DNA of 64,000 bases from Bacillus sp. V3-13 (GTDB lineage: Bacteria; Bacillota; Bacilli; Bacillales; Cytobacillaceae): contig NZ_PGUZ01000012.1 of NCBI RefSeq assembly GCF_002860165.1, positions 62,001 through 126,000 of the forward strand, in the 5' to 3' direction. Position numbers and translations under genes: made by a program. The notes below the pieces were generated by a model. The model ran no database searches. It was not told the DNA's origin and saw nothing but the letters and a program-made list of their open reading frames with translations. Positions within the stretch are counted from its first letter, which is position 1; each line of letters starts with the position of its first letter. Positions 17,236 to 26,490 of this stretch are shown piece by piece.

Positions 17236-18867
17236 TTATCTTGCTGCTTTCCGCATTAATTCTGAAACGGAATCTGCAATAAACACCAATATTAAGTAAC
17301 AAAAAATGATTAAAGTAATATCGGAGTAATGGAAATAACTCATGCTCATTTTAAACTGCTGGCCAAGACCGCCTGCACCGACAAAGCCGACGATGATCGT
17401 CGTCCGCATAATCACTTCCCAGCGATAGAGGATAAAGGTAAGAAACTTCGGCATAACAGCCGGTATAATTCCGTAGATGAAAAGCTGGCTTCGGCTTGCT
17501 CCGCTTAAGCTGAGATTGCGGATCGGCTTTGTGTCAATGTCCTCAATCACCTCGGCACACAATTTGCCGAGAATCCCGAAGTTATGGAGAGCAAGCGCTA
17601 TTGCTCCAGGAAGGATGCCGGGTTTAAAAATAAAAATAATAATCATTGCCCAGACAAGTTCCGGCACCGCTCTGCTAAAAATATAGATACTGCGGACAAT
17701 GGCAAAAAGTACCCTGCCATACCAGCCTTTGGACATCGTGAGTGATCCATTCGCGATATTTCTTGCAGCTGGAATGACGCTCAAAAACATGGCGATCGTC
17801 GCAAAGCCAACCGCCATGATGCTCATCATGAACGTGTCAAAGGTCAATCCCAATGCAACACTCCAGTTTTCCCAGCTTGCAAAGGCAGGAAGTTGTTCAC
17901 CGATTCCCATCAACCCTCTTAAAAACTGGGCCGCATGGTTTAAATTCTTTTCAGTGAAAAGCCCAATTAAATCAGCCTTTTCATCAACTGTTATAAACAA
18001 CCATGAGCCGATGATGAGCAAACCTGCAAAAAGTAGTGATAGCATCCCTTGATAATGTCTTGCTGCATCGTCCGAGAAACTGTTCCTGAGCTGGTTGCTC
18101 CAAAGATCAACCAGCACAACAATCGCGATTAGGAAAAACATAAAAGTCCAAACTTCGGAGTAGTTTAAATCGTCTAAAGATAATTGGATTTGGTAACCTA
18201 ATCCGCCAAGGCCGACAAAGCTCATAATCGCAGAAGAGCGGATCGCGCATTCGAAACGGTACATCGTATAGCTGATCATGTTTGAGCGGACGGCAGGGAA
18301 GTAACCATAAAGCAGGCATTGGAGCTTGGAAGCTCCGGCTGCTTTCAGTGCTTCGATTGGTTTTTGCGGCACATCATTTAACATATCAGCAAAAATTTTT
18401 CCGAGTATCCCACCATACGGAATCGCCAGCGCAAAAATCGCACTGTAAGGTGTCAGGCCAAAGGCGGCAACAAACAACCACGCCCAAATCAGTTCATGAA
18501 TCGCCCTCATAAAACCAAGAATGCCCCTGAAGAAGACATTCGAAACGAAAGCCGGCTTTTTTCCGTTCGATAGAACGCCTGATGCGAAAATACCAAACAA
18601 AAAAGCGAGAAGAATCGCAAGCGTCATCCCCGCTACTGCGTATGCAAGTGTGATTCCCGTTGAGGAAATGGCTAATAATAATATCCGGGGAGACAGGTCA
18701 GGCTGAAGCAGCGATTGCAAAAGCTGGGCCAATGTTGCGCCCCCGCCGTCATGAACGAGTTCTTCATTCCAGCTGACTCCGGTCAGGCTCCAAATAAAAA
18801 TAAAGCTGAGGAGAAGCGTGAGCAGCAGCTTTTTATGAAATTGCAAGCTGTCAATCATTTTTCGCAT
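17236..18867 (-). CDS. phnE: Phosphonate-type ABC transporter permease, two fused PhnE domains
   Basis: A 543-residue membrane protein in which two PhnE-like permease domains are joined in one chain. Each half carries the EAA loop: EALKAAGASKLQCLLYGYFP (first) and NLSLSGASRSQLFIYGIIP (second), and each ends with FVGLGGLGYQ or FVGAGGLGQQF. Most phn systems have either one PhnE homodimer or two genes (phnE1, phnE2), so this is an established but less usual fused form. It takes up phosphonate, phosphite or phosphate esters; the ligand is not determined. The start overlaps the phnC stop by one base. Confidence 0.9.
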   Translation of the reverse strand: MRKMIDSLQFHKKLLLTLLLSFIFIWSLTGVSWNEELVHDGGGATLAQLLQSLLQPDLSPRILLLAISSTGITLAYAVAGMTLAILLAFLFGIFASGVLSNGKKPAFVSNVFFRGILGFMRAIHELIWAWLFVAAFGLTPYSAIFALAIPYGGILGKIFADMLNDVPQKPIEALKAAGASKLQCLLYGYFPAVRSNMISYTMYRFECAIRSSAIMSFVGLGGLGYQIQLSLDDLNYSEVWTFMFFLIAIVVLVDLWSNQLRNSFSDDAARHYQGMLSLLFAGLLIIGSWLFITVDEKADLIGLFTEKNLNHAAQFLRGLMGIGEQLPAFASWENWSVALGLTFDTFMMSIMAVGFATIAMFLSVIPAARNIANGSLTMSKGWYGRVLFAIVRSIYIFSRAVPELVWAMIIIFIFKPGILPGAIALALHNFGILGKLCAEVIEDIDTKPIRNLSLSGASRSQLFIYGIIPAVMPKFLTFILYRWEVIMRTTIIVGFVGAGGLGQQFKMSMSYFHYSDITLIIFCYLILVFIADSVSELMRKAAR

Positions 18868-19619
18868 CAGGACAGCTCCTTTATTTCATAAAGGTTCTTT
18901 AAATCAGCATCGGTTACATCAGAGGCCGGCCGGTCAAAAAGAATCTTCCCGTTACGGATTCCGATAATCCTTGTGAAGTATTTTCGGGCATAGTCCACTG
19001 AGTGAAGACTGCTCACCAGTGTTTGTTGTTCTTCCCGGACCAGGTTTGTCAGCATCGAAAGGACGTCTTCAGCGCGTGCCGGGTCGAGGGAAGCAACCGG
19101 TTCATCCGCCAAAAAGATCTCCGGTTTTTGCAGAAGCAGCCTCGCCATTGCGACACGCTGCTGCTCCCCGCCGGAAAGCTTGGAGGTCCGGGTAAACATT
19201 TTATCAACCAGCCCGACTCTTGTTAATGCTTGCTTGGCCAGCTGTTTTTCTCGAGGAAAAACGAGAGAAAACAGCGATTTAAAGAAGCCCCAATCGGACA
19301 ACTTGCCCGCGAGCGTATTATGAATGACCGCCAGCTCGTTGACAAGGTCAAACTGCTGGCGGATGACGCCGATTCTTTTGGCTCTTTGTTTACGGCCTTT
19401 GATTTTACCCGGGGCTTGTCCGCCAATTAATAGGGTTCCGCCATCAGGCTCTTCAATCAAGGCCAATATGTTGAGCAAGGTTGTTTTTCCAGCACCGCTC
19501 GGCCCGATGACGGCGACCAGCTCTCCGCGCGCAATAGAAAATGACACGGCAGATAACACCGTTTTGCCATCATAGTTTTTCGCGAGTTGATCGGTCTCGA
19601 TGAGTGTCTCGGATTGCAT
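18867..19619 (-). CDS. phnC: Phosphonate-type ABC transporter ATP-binding protein
   Basis: A 250-residue ATPase of the PhnC family. Walker A is GPSGAGKTT, Q-loop GVIRQQFDL, signature KLSGGEQQRVAMARLL, Walker B IFLADEPVASLD, H-loop SSLHSVDYA. It energises the fused PhnE permease. phnD, phnC and phnE form a minus-strand operon with gaps of 11 and -1 bases. No phosphonate-degrading enzymes (PhnJ lyase, phosphonatase) are visible nearby, so the natural ligand could be phosphite or another small phosphorus compound. Confidence 0.92.
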   Translation of the reverse strand: MQSETLIETDQLAKNYDGKTVLSAVSFSIARGELVAVIGPSGAGKTTLLNILALIEEPDGGTLLIGGQAPGKIKGRKQRAKRIGVIRQQFDLVNELAVIHNTLAGKLSDWGFFKSLFSLVFPREKQLAKQALTRVGLVDKMFTRTSKLSGGEQQRVAMARLLLQKPEIFLADEPVASLDPARAEDVLSMLTNLVREEQQTLVSSLHSVDYARKYFTRIIGIRNGKILFDRPASDVTDADLKNLYEIKELS

Positions 19620-19630
19620 TTTTCTTTCAC

Positions 19631-20497
19631 CTACTTGATGATCTCCAATTCTTTGGCCACTTCTTCAATTGCCTTGTAATTGGCGTTTTCTGTCTTAATA
19701 AACCGGTCGGTAAAGAACAAATCAAGAATCTCTTTCTGCTCCTTATCCATTGTCAGAAGGGCGTTTGTGATTTTTTCTTTCGTGCCTTTACCAAATTGGC
19801 CGTCTACATCGTTAATTGTCCAATTATAATCATAATAAGCGGGAGTTGTATAAAATACATCTACTTTGCTTGTATCGACCTTGTTTTGTTCGACTGCACT
19901 TTTCCAGACGGCCTCATTTAAAGCTCCTGCCTGGAAGGATCCAGATTCGACCAGCTTGTATGTTTTGTCGTGCGAACCGGAAAAGTTCGGTTCTCCGTCG
20001 AAAACGGTGTTCGGATCGATTCCAGCTTCCATTAAATAATAGCGCGGCATTAAGTGTCCTGACGTGGAGCTCTCACTGCCGAATGTAAAACTTAAATATT
20101 TTAAGTCTTCGAGACTTTTCAGATTCAAGCCTTTTTGGGCAATAAATACAGAATGAAACTGCTCGTCGATCGGGCGCTGGGCAATTGCTTCAGATTCGGG
20201 AACAAGGCTTCTGGCCTGCACACCAGTAAGGCCGCCGAACCAGGCAAGGTGGATGTCTCCGCGTTCAAATGCCGTCACGAGGGCAGCGTAGTCAACCGAA
20301 GGGACGTATTCCACCTTCAATCCTGTTTCTTCATGCAAATATTTCGCCATTTCTTCCATGCTTCGATTCAAATCCGCGGCACTCTGGTCAGGAATAGCCC
20401 CAATTTTGAATACTTCCTCCGCCGTTTTTTCTGAACCGCCGCTTGAACAAGCCGCCAGTAAAAAAGTCGATAATAATAAAACAAGCCATTTTCTCAT
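19631..20497 (-). CDS. phnD: Phosphonate-type ABC transporter substrate-binding lipoprotein
   Basis: A 288-residue exported lipoprotein with a lipobox at LLAACSSGG (Cys17). The body follows the PhnD family: KIGAIPDQSAADLNRSMEEMAKYLHEETG, then DIHLAWFGGLTGVQAR and SESSTSGHLMPRYYL, the last two lining the ligand pocket. It is the first gene of the operon, preceded by GGTGAGCTCCC-type ribosome binding sequence on the minus strand. No riboswitch-like structure was seen in the 140-base gap upstream. Confidence 0.9.
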   Translation of the reverse strand: MRKWLVLLLSTFLLAACSSGGSEKTAEEVFKIGAIPDQSAADLNRSMEEMAKYLHEETGLKVEYVPSVDYAALVTAFERGDIHLAWFGGLTGVQARSLVPESEAIAQRPIDEQFHSVFIAQKGLNLKSLEDLKYLSFTFGSESSTSGHLMPRYYLMEAGIDPNTVFDGEPNFSGSHDKTYKLVESGSFQAGALNEAVWKSAVEQNKVDTSKVDVFYTTPAYYDYNWTINDVDGQFGKGTKEKITNALLTMDKEQKEILDLFFTDRFIKTENANYKAIEEVAKELEIIK

Positions 20498-20602
20498 GGG
20501 AGCTCACCTCAAAAATGATATTTTATATAAGATTTTACTATTTGTCCGCGATTGTGCTGTAAGTTTTTTCACATTTGAATGCGTAATTGGACAAATTTGA
20601 AA

Positions 20603-20626
20603 CCCCTCCTTGCAAAAAAGGAGGGG
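20603..20626 (-). terminator. Hairpin terminator after the ABC-F gene
   Basis: CCCCTCCTT/AAGGAGGGG stem with a six-base loop, 12 bases past the stop of the minus-strand ABC-F gene, followed on that strand by TTTC and a T-rich stretch. Confidence 0.75.
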
Positions 20627-20637
20627 AATGATTGGTT

Positions 20638-22197
20638 CTATGCTTTGCTGACCTGCCGGGACCATTCTTCGACATCCCAAACTTTTGTAACCCAATCCTC
20701 GTAAAAATCGGGCTCATGGCAAACTAACACAACTGTGCCCTTATATGCTTTTAAGGCTCGTTTTAATTCTGCTTTGGCCATGATGTCCAGGTGGTTGGTC
20801 GGCTCGTCAAACAATAGCCAATTGCTTTCGTGCATGAGCAGCTTGCATAATCTGACTTTCGCCTGTTCGCCACCGCTCAGCTGATTTAAAGGTCGGGAAA
20901 TATGCTCGTTTTTCAACCCGCAGCGGGCGAGAGCGGCACGGACCTGATGCTGGTCCAAACCGGGAAACTCATTCCAGACATCATCGATCGGTGTCATGTT
21001 TTCGGCTTTCACTTCCTGTTCAAAATAAGAAGGATAGAGGAAGTCCCCACGCTCAACTTTGCCGCTCAACGGTTCGATTTTTCCGAGCATCGTTTTTAAA
21101 AGCGTCGACTTGCCGACCCCATTGCAGCCGACGATCGCAATTTTGTCACCGCGTTCGATTGTGATCGACATTTTTGGAAGGAGGGGATGGCTGTAGCCAA
21201 TTTCAAAATCGGTCCCTTCAAACACATATCTGCTGCTGCCGCGCGCCTCTTTAAAATCAAATGCCGGTTTAACAGCCGTTTCCGGGCGGTCAATTCGTTC
21301 GAGACGGTCAAGCTGCTTCTGGCGGCTTTTCGCCCGGCCTGTCGTCGAATAGCGCGCTTTGTTTTTCGCGATAAAATCCTCTTGCTTTTTAATGAATTCC
21401 TTCTGCTTTTCATAAGCATTGATGTGCTGGTTTTTGTTGATTTCAGCCAGTTCGAGAAATTTTTCATAGGTGGCCGTATAGCGGCTCAGCTTCGAAAATT
21501 CGAGATGAAAAATCACATTGGAAACTTGATTCATAAACTCGGTATCATGGGAGATCAACAAGAAAGCGTAAGGATATTCCTTTAAATAACCGGTCAGCCA
21601 GCGGATATGCTCAACATCCAAATAGTTGGTCGGCTCGTCAAGCAACAGGACCTTCGGCTGCTCAAGCAATAGCTTTGCAAGCAACACCTTTGTTCGCTGC
21701 CCGCCGCTCAGTGCCGAAACATCGCGGTCGATTCCGATAGCATCGAGGCCAAGCCCGCGCGCCGCTTCTTCAATTTTTATTTCCAATGAATAAAACCCGC
21801 CAGCATCAAGCTCATCCTGGATTTCACCCATTTTTTCAAGCAGTATTTCCAGTTCTTCCGGGGAAGCATCTGCCATTTTTGCAGTCACTTCGTTTAACTC
21901 CTGTTCTTTTTGAAAGAGCGGGAGAAAGGCATCACGCAGTACATCACGGATCGTGCGGCCGGGAGTCAGGATCGTATGCTGGTCCAAATATCCGTATTGG
22001 ACGCCGGGAGTCCATTCTACCTTTCCTGAATCGTGAATCAATTGCGCTGTGATTATATTCATTAAAGTGGATTTGCCAACACCGTTCGCTCCCACTAAAC
22101 CAGCATGATCCTCTGCCAGTAATCGAAAGGAAACATCCTTAAACAAAGTCCGGTCTCCAAATGTATGACTCAATTTATCTACAGTTAATAAGCTCAT
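20638..22197 (-). CDS. ABC-F family ATPase, YfmM-like
   Basis: A 519-residue soluble protein with two ABC ATPase domains and no membrane segment. Walker A motifs are GANGVGKST and GCNGVGKST, signatures ALSGGQRTK and LSGGEQAKV, Walker B LLLDEPTNYLD and LLFDEPTNHLD. The interdomain linker (about residues 240-310) is rich in Lys, Arg and Gln (NKARYSTTGRAKSRQKQLDR), as in ribosome-binding ABC-F factors. Length and N-terminus resemble B. subtilis YfmM. ABC-F proteins act on stalled ribosomes or in antibiotic protection; nothing here points to resistance in particular. Confidence 0.88.
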   Translation of the reverse strand: MSLLTVDKLSHTFGDRTLFKDVSFRLLAEDHAGLVGANGVGKSTLMNIITAQLIHDSGKVEWTPGVQYGYLDQHTILTPGRTIRDVLRDAFLPLFQKEQELNEVTAKMADASPEELEILLEKMGEIQDELDAGGFYSLEIKIEEAARGLGLDAIGIDRDVSALSGGQRTKVLLAKLLLEQPKVLLLDEPTNYLDVEHIRWLTGYLKEYPYAFLLISHDTEFMNQVSNVIFHLEFSKLSRYTATYEKFLELAEINKNQHINAYEKQKEFIKKQEDFIAKNKARYSTTGRAKSRQKQLDRLERIDRPETAVKPAFDFKEARGSSRYVFEGTDFEIGYSHPLLPKMSITIERGDKIAIVGCNGVGKSTLLKTMLGKIEPLSGKVERGDFLYPSYFEQEVKAENMTPIDDVWNEFPGLDQHQVRAALARCGLKNEHISRPLNQLSGGEQAKVRLCKLLMHESNWLLFDEPTNHLDIMAKAELKRALKAYKGTVVLVCHEPDFYEDWVTKVWDVEEWSRQVSKA

Positions 22198-22560
22198 TCT
22201 TCGTCTAGCCTCACTTTAAAAAATCGTTCATTTTTTCATCATACTAAACAATTTGTGAGAAAACTAGACCTTTGCTTCGTAATGAAAAATTATACAGTTT
22301 TTCTGTCATTTTTGACGCTTCTTCCTGAATAAAACCGCATATTTTCATTCATATTCGGCTGTTAATGGAAGTTTCGTACTGCCTGGAAAAAGATAAAATA
22401 ACCCTTTCTAACTGTCCTTATTCAATGTACAATATTAGTGAATGTGTTAAAATAATAGTGGATAAGCCTTTTATATCAACTCTTTAATCAAATGAAATGT
22501 TTTTCTGGAAAGGACAATTGTTTATTTTGAATCGACAAAACTCGAGTGGGGGGATTTTAG
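22198..22560. other. Intergenic region between divergent ABC-F and kbl genes
   Basis: This 363-base divergent gap must hold promoters for both genes, but I could not settle on boxes. It is AT-rich, with several TATAAT-like hexamers (for example around 22430 and 22450). No gene or clear hairpin was found. Confidence 0.5.
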
Positions 22561-23751
22561 ATGTCAAGCAGTGCATTAAATCGGTTTTTAAGTGAAAACC
22601 TTGAGAATCTAAAGGAAAAAGGGCTATATAATATCATCGATCCGCTTGAAAGTCCGAACGGTCCGTTAATTAAAATTGCCGGTAAAGAGCTTGTCAACCT
22701 TTCTTCAAACAATTATCTCGGCCTTGCCACAGATGAAAGATTAAAGGTTGCCGCATGTGAAGCAGTCGAGCAATTTGGCGTGGGGGCCGGTGCGGTCAGG
22801 ACGATCAATGGAACATTAAAATTGCATGTTGAGCTTGAAAAAAAGCTCGCGGAATTCAAGCATACAGAAGCAGCGATTGCCTATCAATCCGGCTTCAATT
22901 GCAATATGGCAGCGATATCAGCGGTTATGGACAAGCATGATGCGATTCTGTCAGATGAGCTAAACCATGCTTCGATTATTGACGGCTGCCGTTTATCTCG
23001 GGCAAAAATTATCCGCTATCGCCATTCCGATATGGAGGACTTGCGTTTAAAGGCGAAAGAAGCAACCGAATCAGGCCAGTATAACAAAGTGATGGTAATT
23101 ACGGACGGAGTTTTTTCGATGGATGGGGATATCGCAAAGCTTCCGGAAATGGTTGAAATCGCCGAAGAGTTTGATCTGATTACCTATGTTGACGATGCGC
23201 ATGGCTCAGGAGTGCTCGGTGATGGGGCAGGAACCGTCAAGCATTTCGGCCTTTCCGATAAAATTGATTTTCAAATTGGCACGCTCTCAAAAGCGATTGG
23301 TGTGGTAGGCGGCTATGTTGCCGGCAAAAAAGAGTTAATCGACTGGCTAAAGGTCCGGAGCCGCCCATTCCTGTTCTCAACCTCGCTAACACCGGCTGAT
23401 GTGGCTGCTTCAATCAGGTCGATTGAAATATTAATGGAAAGCACTGAATTAAATAAACGCCTATGGGATAATGCCAACTATCTAAAAAATGGCTTGAAAA
23501 AACTTGGTTTTGATATCGGCGATAGTGAAACGCCGATTACTCCATGCATCATCGGCGACGAAGTCAAAACGCAGCAGTTTAGCAAGCGGTTGAATGATGA
23601 AGGGGTATACGCAAAAGCGATTGTGTTCCCAACCGTTCCAAAAGGAACAGGCAGAGTCCGCAACATGCCATCAGCTGCCCATACAAAAGAAATGCTCGAT
23701 CAAGCTCTGTCGGTCTATGAAAAAGTCGGTAAAGAAATGGGGATTATTTAA
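22561..23751 (+). CDS. kbl: Glycine C-acetyltransferase (2-amino-3-ketobutyrate CoA ligase)
   Basis: A 396-residue PLP enzyme of the alpha-oxoamine synthase family. It cleaves 2-amino-3-oxobutyrate with CoA to glycine and acetyl-CoA. Motifs are [13 protein letters not shown], the aspartate in [13 protein letters not shown], and the PLP lysine in [22 protein letters not shown] lies before ATG. The next gene is threonine dehydrogenase, so the pair forms the two-step threonine-to-glycine pathway. The gap to tdh is only 49 bases. Confidence 0.94.
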   Translation: MSSSALNRFLSENLENLKEKGLYNIIDPLESPNGPLIKIAGKELVNLSSNNYLGLATDERLKVAACEAVEQFGVGAGAVRTINGTLKLHVELEKKLAEFKHTEAAIAYQSGFNCNMAAISAVMDKHDAILSDELNHASIIDGCRLSRAKIIRYRHSDMEDLRLKAKEATESGQYNKVMVITDGVFSMDGDIAKLPEMVEIAEEFDLITYVDDAHGSGVLGDGAGTVKHFGLSDKIDFQIGTLSKAIGVVGGYVAGKKELIDWLKVRSRPFLFSTSLTPADVAASIRSIEILMESTELNKRLWDNANYLKNGLKKLGFDIGDSETPITPCIIGDEVKTQQFSKRLNDEGVYAKAIVFPTVPKGTGRVRNMPSAAHTKEMLDQALSVYEKVGKEMGII

Positions 23752-23800
23752 GGCTGGCTCGGCAATCGACACGAGACTAGAAAGAGTTGGGGGACAGGAA

Positions 23801-24748
23801 ATGAAAAATATTTTAATTACCGGAGCTTTAGGCCAAATCGGCTCTGAATTAACGGTAAAGCTTAGAAGTATATACGGTGCGGATCGTGTTATCGCCACAG
23901 ACATCCGCAAGACAGACTGCGAGGCTGCCGAAAGCGGCCCGTTTGAAATATTGGATGTGACAGACGGAAATTCATTATTTGACACAGCTAAGAAATACAA
24001 CACAGATACGATCATCCATATGGCGGCGGTGTTGTCGGCTACCGCTGAAGCAAATCCGGTCTTTGCCTGGAATTTGAATATGGGCGGTTTAATGAACGCC
24101 CTTGAAGCGGCAAGGAATTTAAATTGCCAATTCTTTACACCCAGTTCAATTGGCGCTTTTGGGCCGACAACGCCTAAAGACAACACGCCGCAAGACACGC
24201 TGCAGCGTCCGACGACGATGTATGGCGTCAATAAAGTAGCGGGTGAATTGCTGGCTGACTATTATTTTTATAAATTTGGTGTCGATACTAGAGGGCTTCG
24301 TTTTCCCGGCCTTATTTCGTATGTTACGCCTCCGGGCGGGGGCACAACGGATTATGCGGTCGAAATTTATTACGAAGCGGTCAAGCAAAAATCCTACACC
24401 TCTTATATTGCCAAAGGTACTTACATGGACATGATGTATATGCCCGACGCCCTTAATGCAATTATCGATTTGATGGAAGCAGATCCTGCCCGTCTTAAAC
24501 ACCGCAATTCCTTTAATGTGACCGCGATGAGCTTTGAGCCGGAGCAGATTGCGGCAGAAATCCGCAAACATATCCCTGAGTTTGAGCTGCGTTACCAGGT
24601 GGATCCCGAACGCCAGAGGATCGCCGATAGCTGGCCAAATTCAATCGATGCAACAGCAGCCAAGGAAGAGTGGGGCTTTAAAGCTGATTTTGACCTGATA
24701 AAAATGACAGACGATATGCTTAGGCATTTAGCCGTAAAGCAGTTGTAG
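23801..24748 (+). CDS. tdh: L-threonine 3-dehydrogenase, short-chain (epimerase-like) type
   Basis: A 315-residue extended short-chain dehydrogenase that oxidises threonine to 2-amino-3-oxobutyrate. The NAD motif [14 protein letters not shown] is at the N-terminus, and the catalytic Tyr-Lys pair is in [14 protein letters not shown]. It belongs to the UDP-galactose-epimerase-like threonine dehydrogenases rather than the zinc-dependent type. The frame is open far into kbl (from 23594), but ATG 23801, preceded by GGGGGACAGGAA, gives the correct N-terminus. Substrate assignment rests on the kbl neighbour and family. Confidence 0.9.
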   Translation: MKNILITGALGQIGSELTVKLRSIYGADRVIATDIRKTDCEAAESGPFEILDVTDGNSLFDTAKKYNTDTIIHMAAVLSATAEANPVFAWNLNMGGLMNALEAARNLNCQFFTPSSIGAFGPTTPKDNTPQDTLQRPTTMYGVNKVAGELLADYYFYKFGVDTRGLRFPGLISYVTPPGGGTTDYAVEIYYEAVKQKSYTSYIAKGTYMDMMYMPDALNAIIDLMEADPARLKHRNSFNVTAMSFEPEQIAAEIRKHIPEFELRYQVDPERQRIADSWPNSIDATAAKEEWGFKADFDLIKMTDDMLRHLAVKQL

Positions 24749-24754
24749 CTTGGG

Positions 24755-24784
24755 CAACCATCCTATTTTCGATGGGTTGTTTTA
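24755..24784 (+). terminator. Terminator after tdh
   Basis: Imperfect stem AACCATC/GATGGGTT with a T-rich end, a few bases after the tdh stop codon. Confidence 0.6.
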
Positions 24785-24843
24785 ATGCTGGCCTGAGCAG
24801 CTGGGACAAAGTCAGGAAACTGAAGCACAGTTGACTGTATATG

Positions 24844-24878
24844 AAAAAAGGTGAAATCATTATCGATTTCACCTTTTT
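24844..24878. terminator. Bidirectional terminator between tdh and selD
   Basis: AAAAAGGTGAAATC and its complement flank a six-base loop, with A and T runs at both ends. It overlaps the last codons of selD on the minus strand. Confidence 0.85.
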
Positions 24879-25921
24879 ACGTAGATCATCTTGTCTTGTT
24901 TTTCAATTACGCGGCCAATGATCACAGCATCAGCGAGGCCATTTTCTTGCAGCGATTTAACATAGGCTTTGGCTTCGTCTGCTCCGAGCGAAACAAGCAG
25001 GCCACCAGAAGTAATCGCATCGCAAAGGACAAGCTGTTCCTCCAAAGAAATATCCTCATATTCGACATTGTCACCAAGCCATTTATGGTTTGACTTTGAA
25101 CCGCCGGGAACGACTCCCTGTGCCGCGAGCTCAAACGTGCCGTCAAGGACAGGAACTTTCGATAAAGTAATTTCGAAGCTGACTCCGCTGCCACCGGCCA
25201 TTTCACTGCCGTGCCCGAGCAAGCCAAATCCGGTGACATCGGTAACAGCATGCGGCTGGAACGGTTTTAATAGCGTTGCGGCAGTGCGGTTCAGCATCGC
25301 CATTGTTTCGGTTACTTTCCATTCTTGTTCCGCAGTAACTTTTCCTCGTTTAATGCCGGTCGTTAAAATTCCGGCACCGATTGGTTTTGTTAAAACGAGA
25401 ACATCGCCAGGTTTCGCCCCGACATTTTTCCATATCTGCTCAGGATGGACAATTCCGGTAACAGACAGTCCAAATTTCGGCTCCTGGTCATCAATGGAGT
25501 GCCCGCCAACCGTAACAGCGCCGGCTTCCTTCACTTTATCTCCGGCACCTCTAAGGATTTCTGCAAGTATATCTGCCCCAAGCTTTTTAACGGGATATCC
25601 GACAATGTTAAGGACTGTTTTCGGTTCACCGCCCATTGCATATACGTCACTTAATGCATTAGCAGCAGCGATTGTACCAAACATATACGGATCATCGACG
25701 ATTGGCGTAAAGTAATCCAATGTTTGAATTAAAGCAATTGTATCGGTCAGGCGGTAAACTCCTGCATCATCAGAGGTTTCATGCCCGACTAGCAAATCTG
25801 CAACCGGTTCTTGCAGCGGTAAAAGACGCAAAACTTGCGCCAGGTCCTCAGGACCAATTTTACAGCCTCAACCAGCTTTTGTTGATAATGATGTAAGACG
25901 AATTTTTTCATGCTCGTTCAA
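24869..25921 (-). CDS. selD: Selenophosphate synthase, itself a selenoprotein (UGA at codon 18)
   Basis: SelD makes selenophosphate from selenide and ATP, the selenium donor for Sec-tRNA. ORF finders start it at 25831, but the true reading frame continues upstream through an in-frame TGA (25870-25868). This gives the N-terminal motif LSTKAG-Sec-GCKIGPEDL, the catalytic Cys/Sec position of the family. The start is TTG 25921 with GGAGGTGGG upstream, giving 350 residues. Later motifs include the ATP-site glycine-rich GGHSIDDQEPKFG and TDVTGFGLLGHGSEMA. A perfect five-bp hairpin begins 12 bases after the UGA. It is divergent from the SelW-like gene and near selA. Confidence 0.95.
25843..25855 (-). 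promoter_or_regulatory. Candidate bacterial SECIS hairpin in selD
   Basis: On the minus strand GGTCC-TGA-GGACC forms a perfect stem with a three-base loop containing G. The loop begins 18 bases after the Sec UGA, inside the 16-37 base window described for SelB-binding bSECIS elements. Confidence 0.7.
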
Positions 25922-26027
25922 CTGTCCCACCTCCAATATTCAGTATACCTGTTTATTGTGATTGCCGCATATCATAAAACTCATCATTTGCGGAAAAATA
26001 ACGTTTGTACTAAAATGTCACTAATAA

Positions 26028-26043
26028 CGCGAATTCATTCGCG
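26028..26043. promoter_or_regulatory. Perfect palindrome in the selD-selW divergent gap
   Basis: CGCGAAT-TC-ATTCGCG, two 7-bp arms with a two-base centre, 28 bases before the SelW-like ATG. Its symmetry and position suggest an operator for a dimeric regulator acting on one or both selenium genes. No regulator can be named. Confidence 0.5.
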
Positions 26044-26071
26044 AATATCACACTTCATGAGGAGGATTATC

Positions 26072-26308
26072 ATGAATAAATATCAGTTAACTGTTGAATT
26101 TTGCATGCAGTGAAACTATGCACCTAAAGCCGCGGGTCTCGCGGAAGAACTATTTACCCATTTCCGTGGAAACATTGAAAAGCTTGAACTGATCCCAAGT
26201 TCAGGCGGAGCATTTGAAGTAACGGTTAATGGCGAGAAAGTGTACTCCAAGCTCGACACTGGGGTATTCCCAAACGCGAATGAAATCATTGAAAAAATGG
26301 AGGCGTAA
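26072..26308 (+). CDS. SelW/Rdx-family selenoprotein (CxxU motif)
   Basis: Read through the TGA at 26111-26113, this small gene encodes 78 residues in one uninterrupted frame: a beta strand, the redox motif C-M-Q-Sec (residues 11-14), NYAPKAAGLAEELF, then SSGGAFEVTVNGEKVYSK and GVFPNANEIIEKM. This is the thioredoxin-like Rdx fold of the SelT/SelW/SelH family, where bacterial homologues normally carry CxxC. The start ATG has GAGGAGG eight bases upstream. A five-bp hairpin follows the UGA at the right distance. Function of bacterial SelW-like proteins is poorly known; a thiol-redox role is inferred. Standard callers miss it because both halves are short. Confidence 0.93.
26130..26144 (+). promoter_or_regulatory. 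Candidate bacterial SECIS hairpin in the SelW-like gene
   Basis: CCGCG-GGTCT-CGCGG, a perfect GC stem with a G-containing five-base loop. The loop begins 22 bases after the UGA at 26111-26113, fitting bSECIS geometry. Confidence 0.72.
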
Positions 26309-26424
26309 GCGCCTTTTACCTCCAACTAAAAGCAGATCGGGGTTTTTAAATTTTTCGATGCACAATGCAAAAATGATGGTACACAATAATTTTATTATGT
26401 AAACTATTTAACATATCATAATAG

Positions 26425-26458
26425 AGAATGCCTCTTACGCCCGGATAAGAGGCATTCT
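26425..26458 (-). terminator. Strong hairpin downstream of the CotM-like gene
   Basis: A 13-bp perfect inverted repeat AGAATGCCTCTTA with an eight-base loop, 33 bases past the minus-strand CotM-like stop. The U tract is weak on both strands, so termination efficiency is uncertain. Confidence 0.6.
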
Positions 26459-26490
26459 TGATGAGCAGGATGATAAGGAAAACTCTTATA

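Noticed and set aside
24146-24571. Long antisense frames inside tdh, parC, citB, the permease genes and others
   Set aside because: They lie wholly inside well-recognised genes on the other strand or frame, without ribosome sites, and reflect codon bias.
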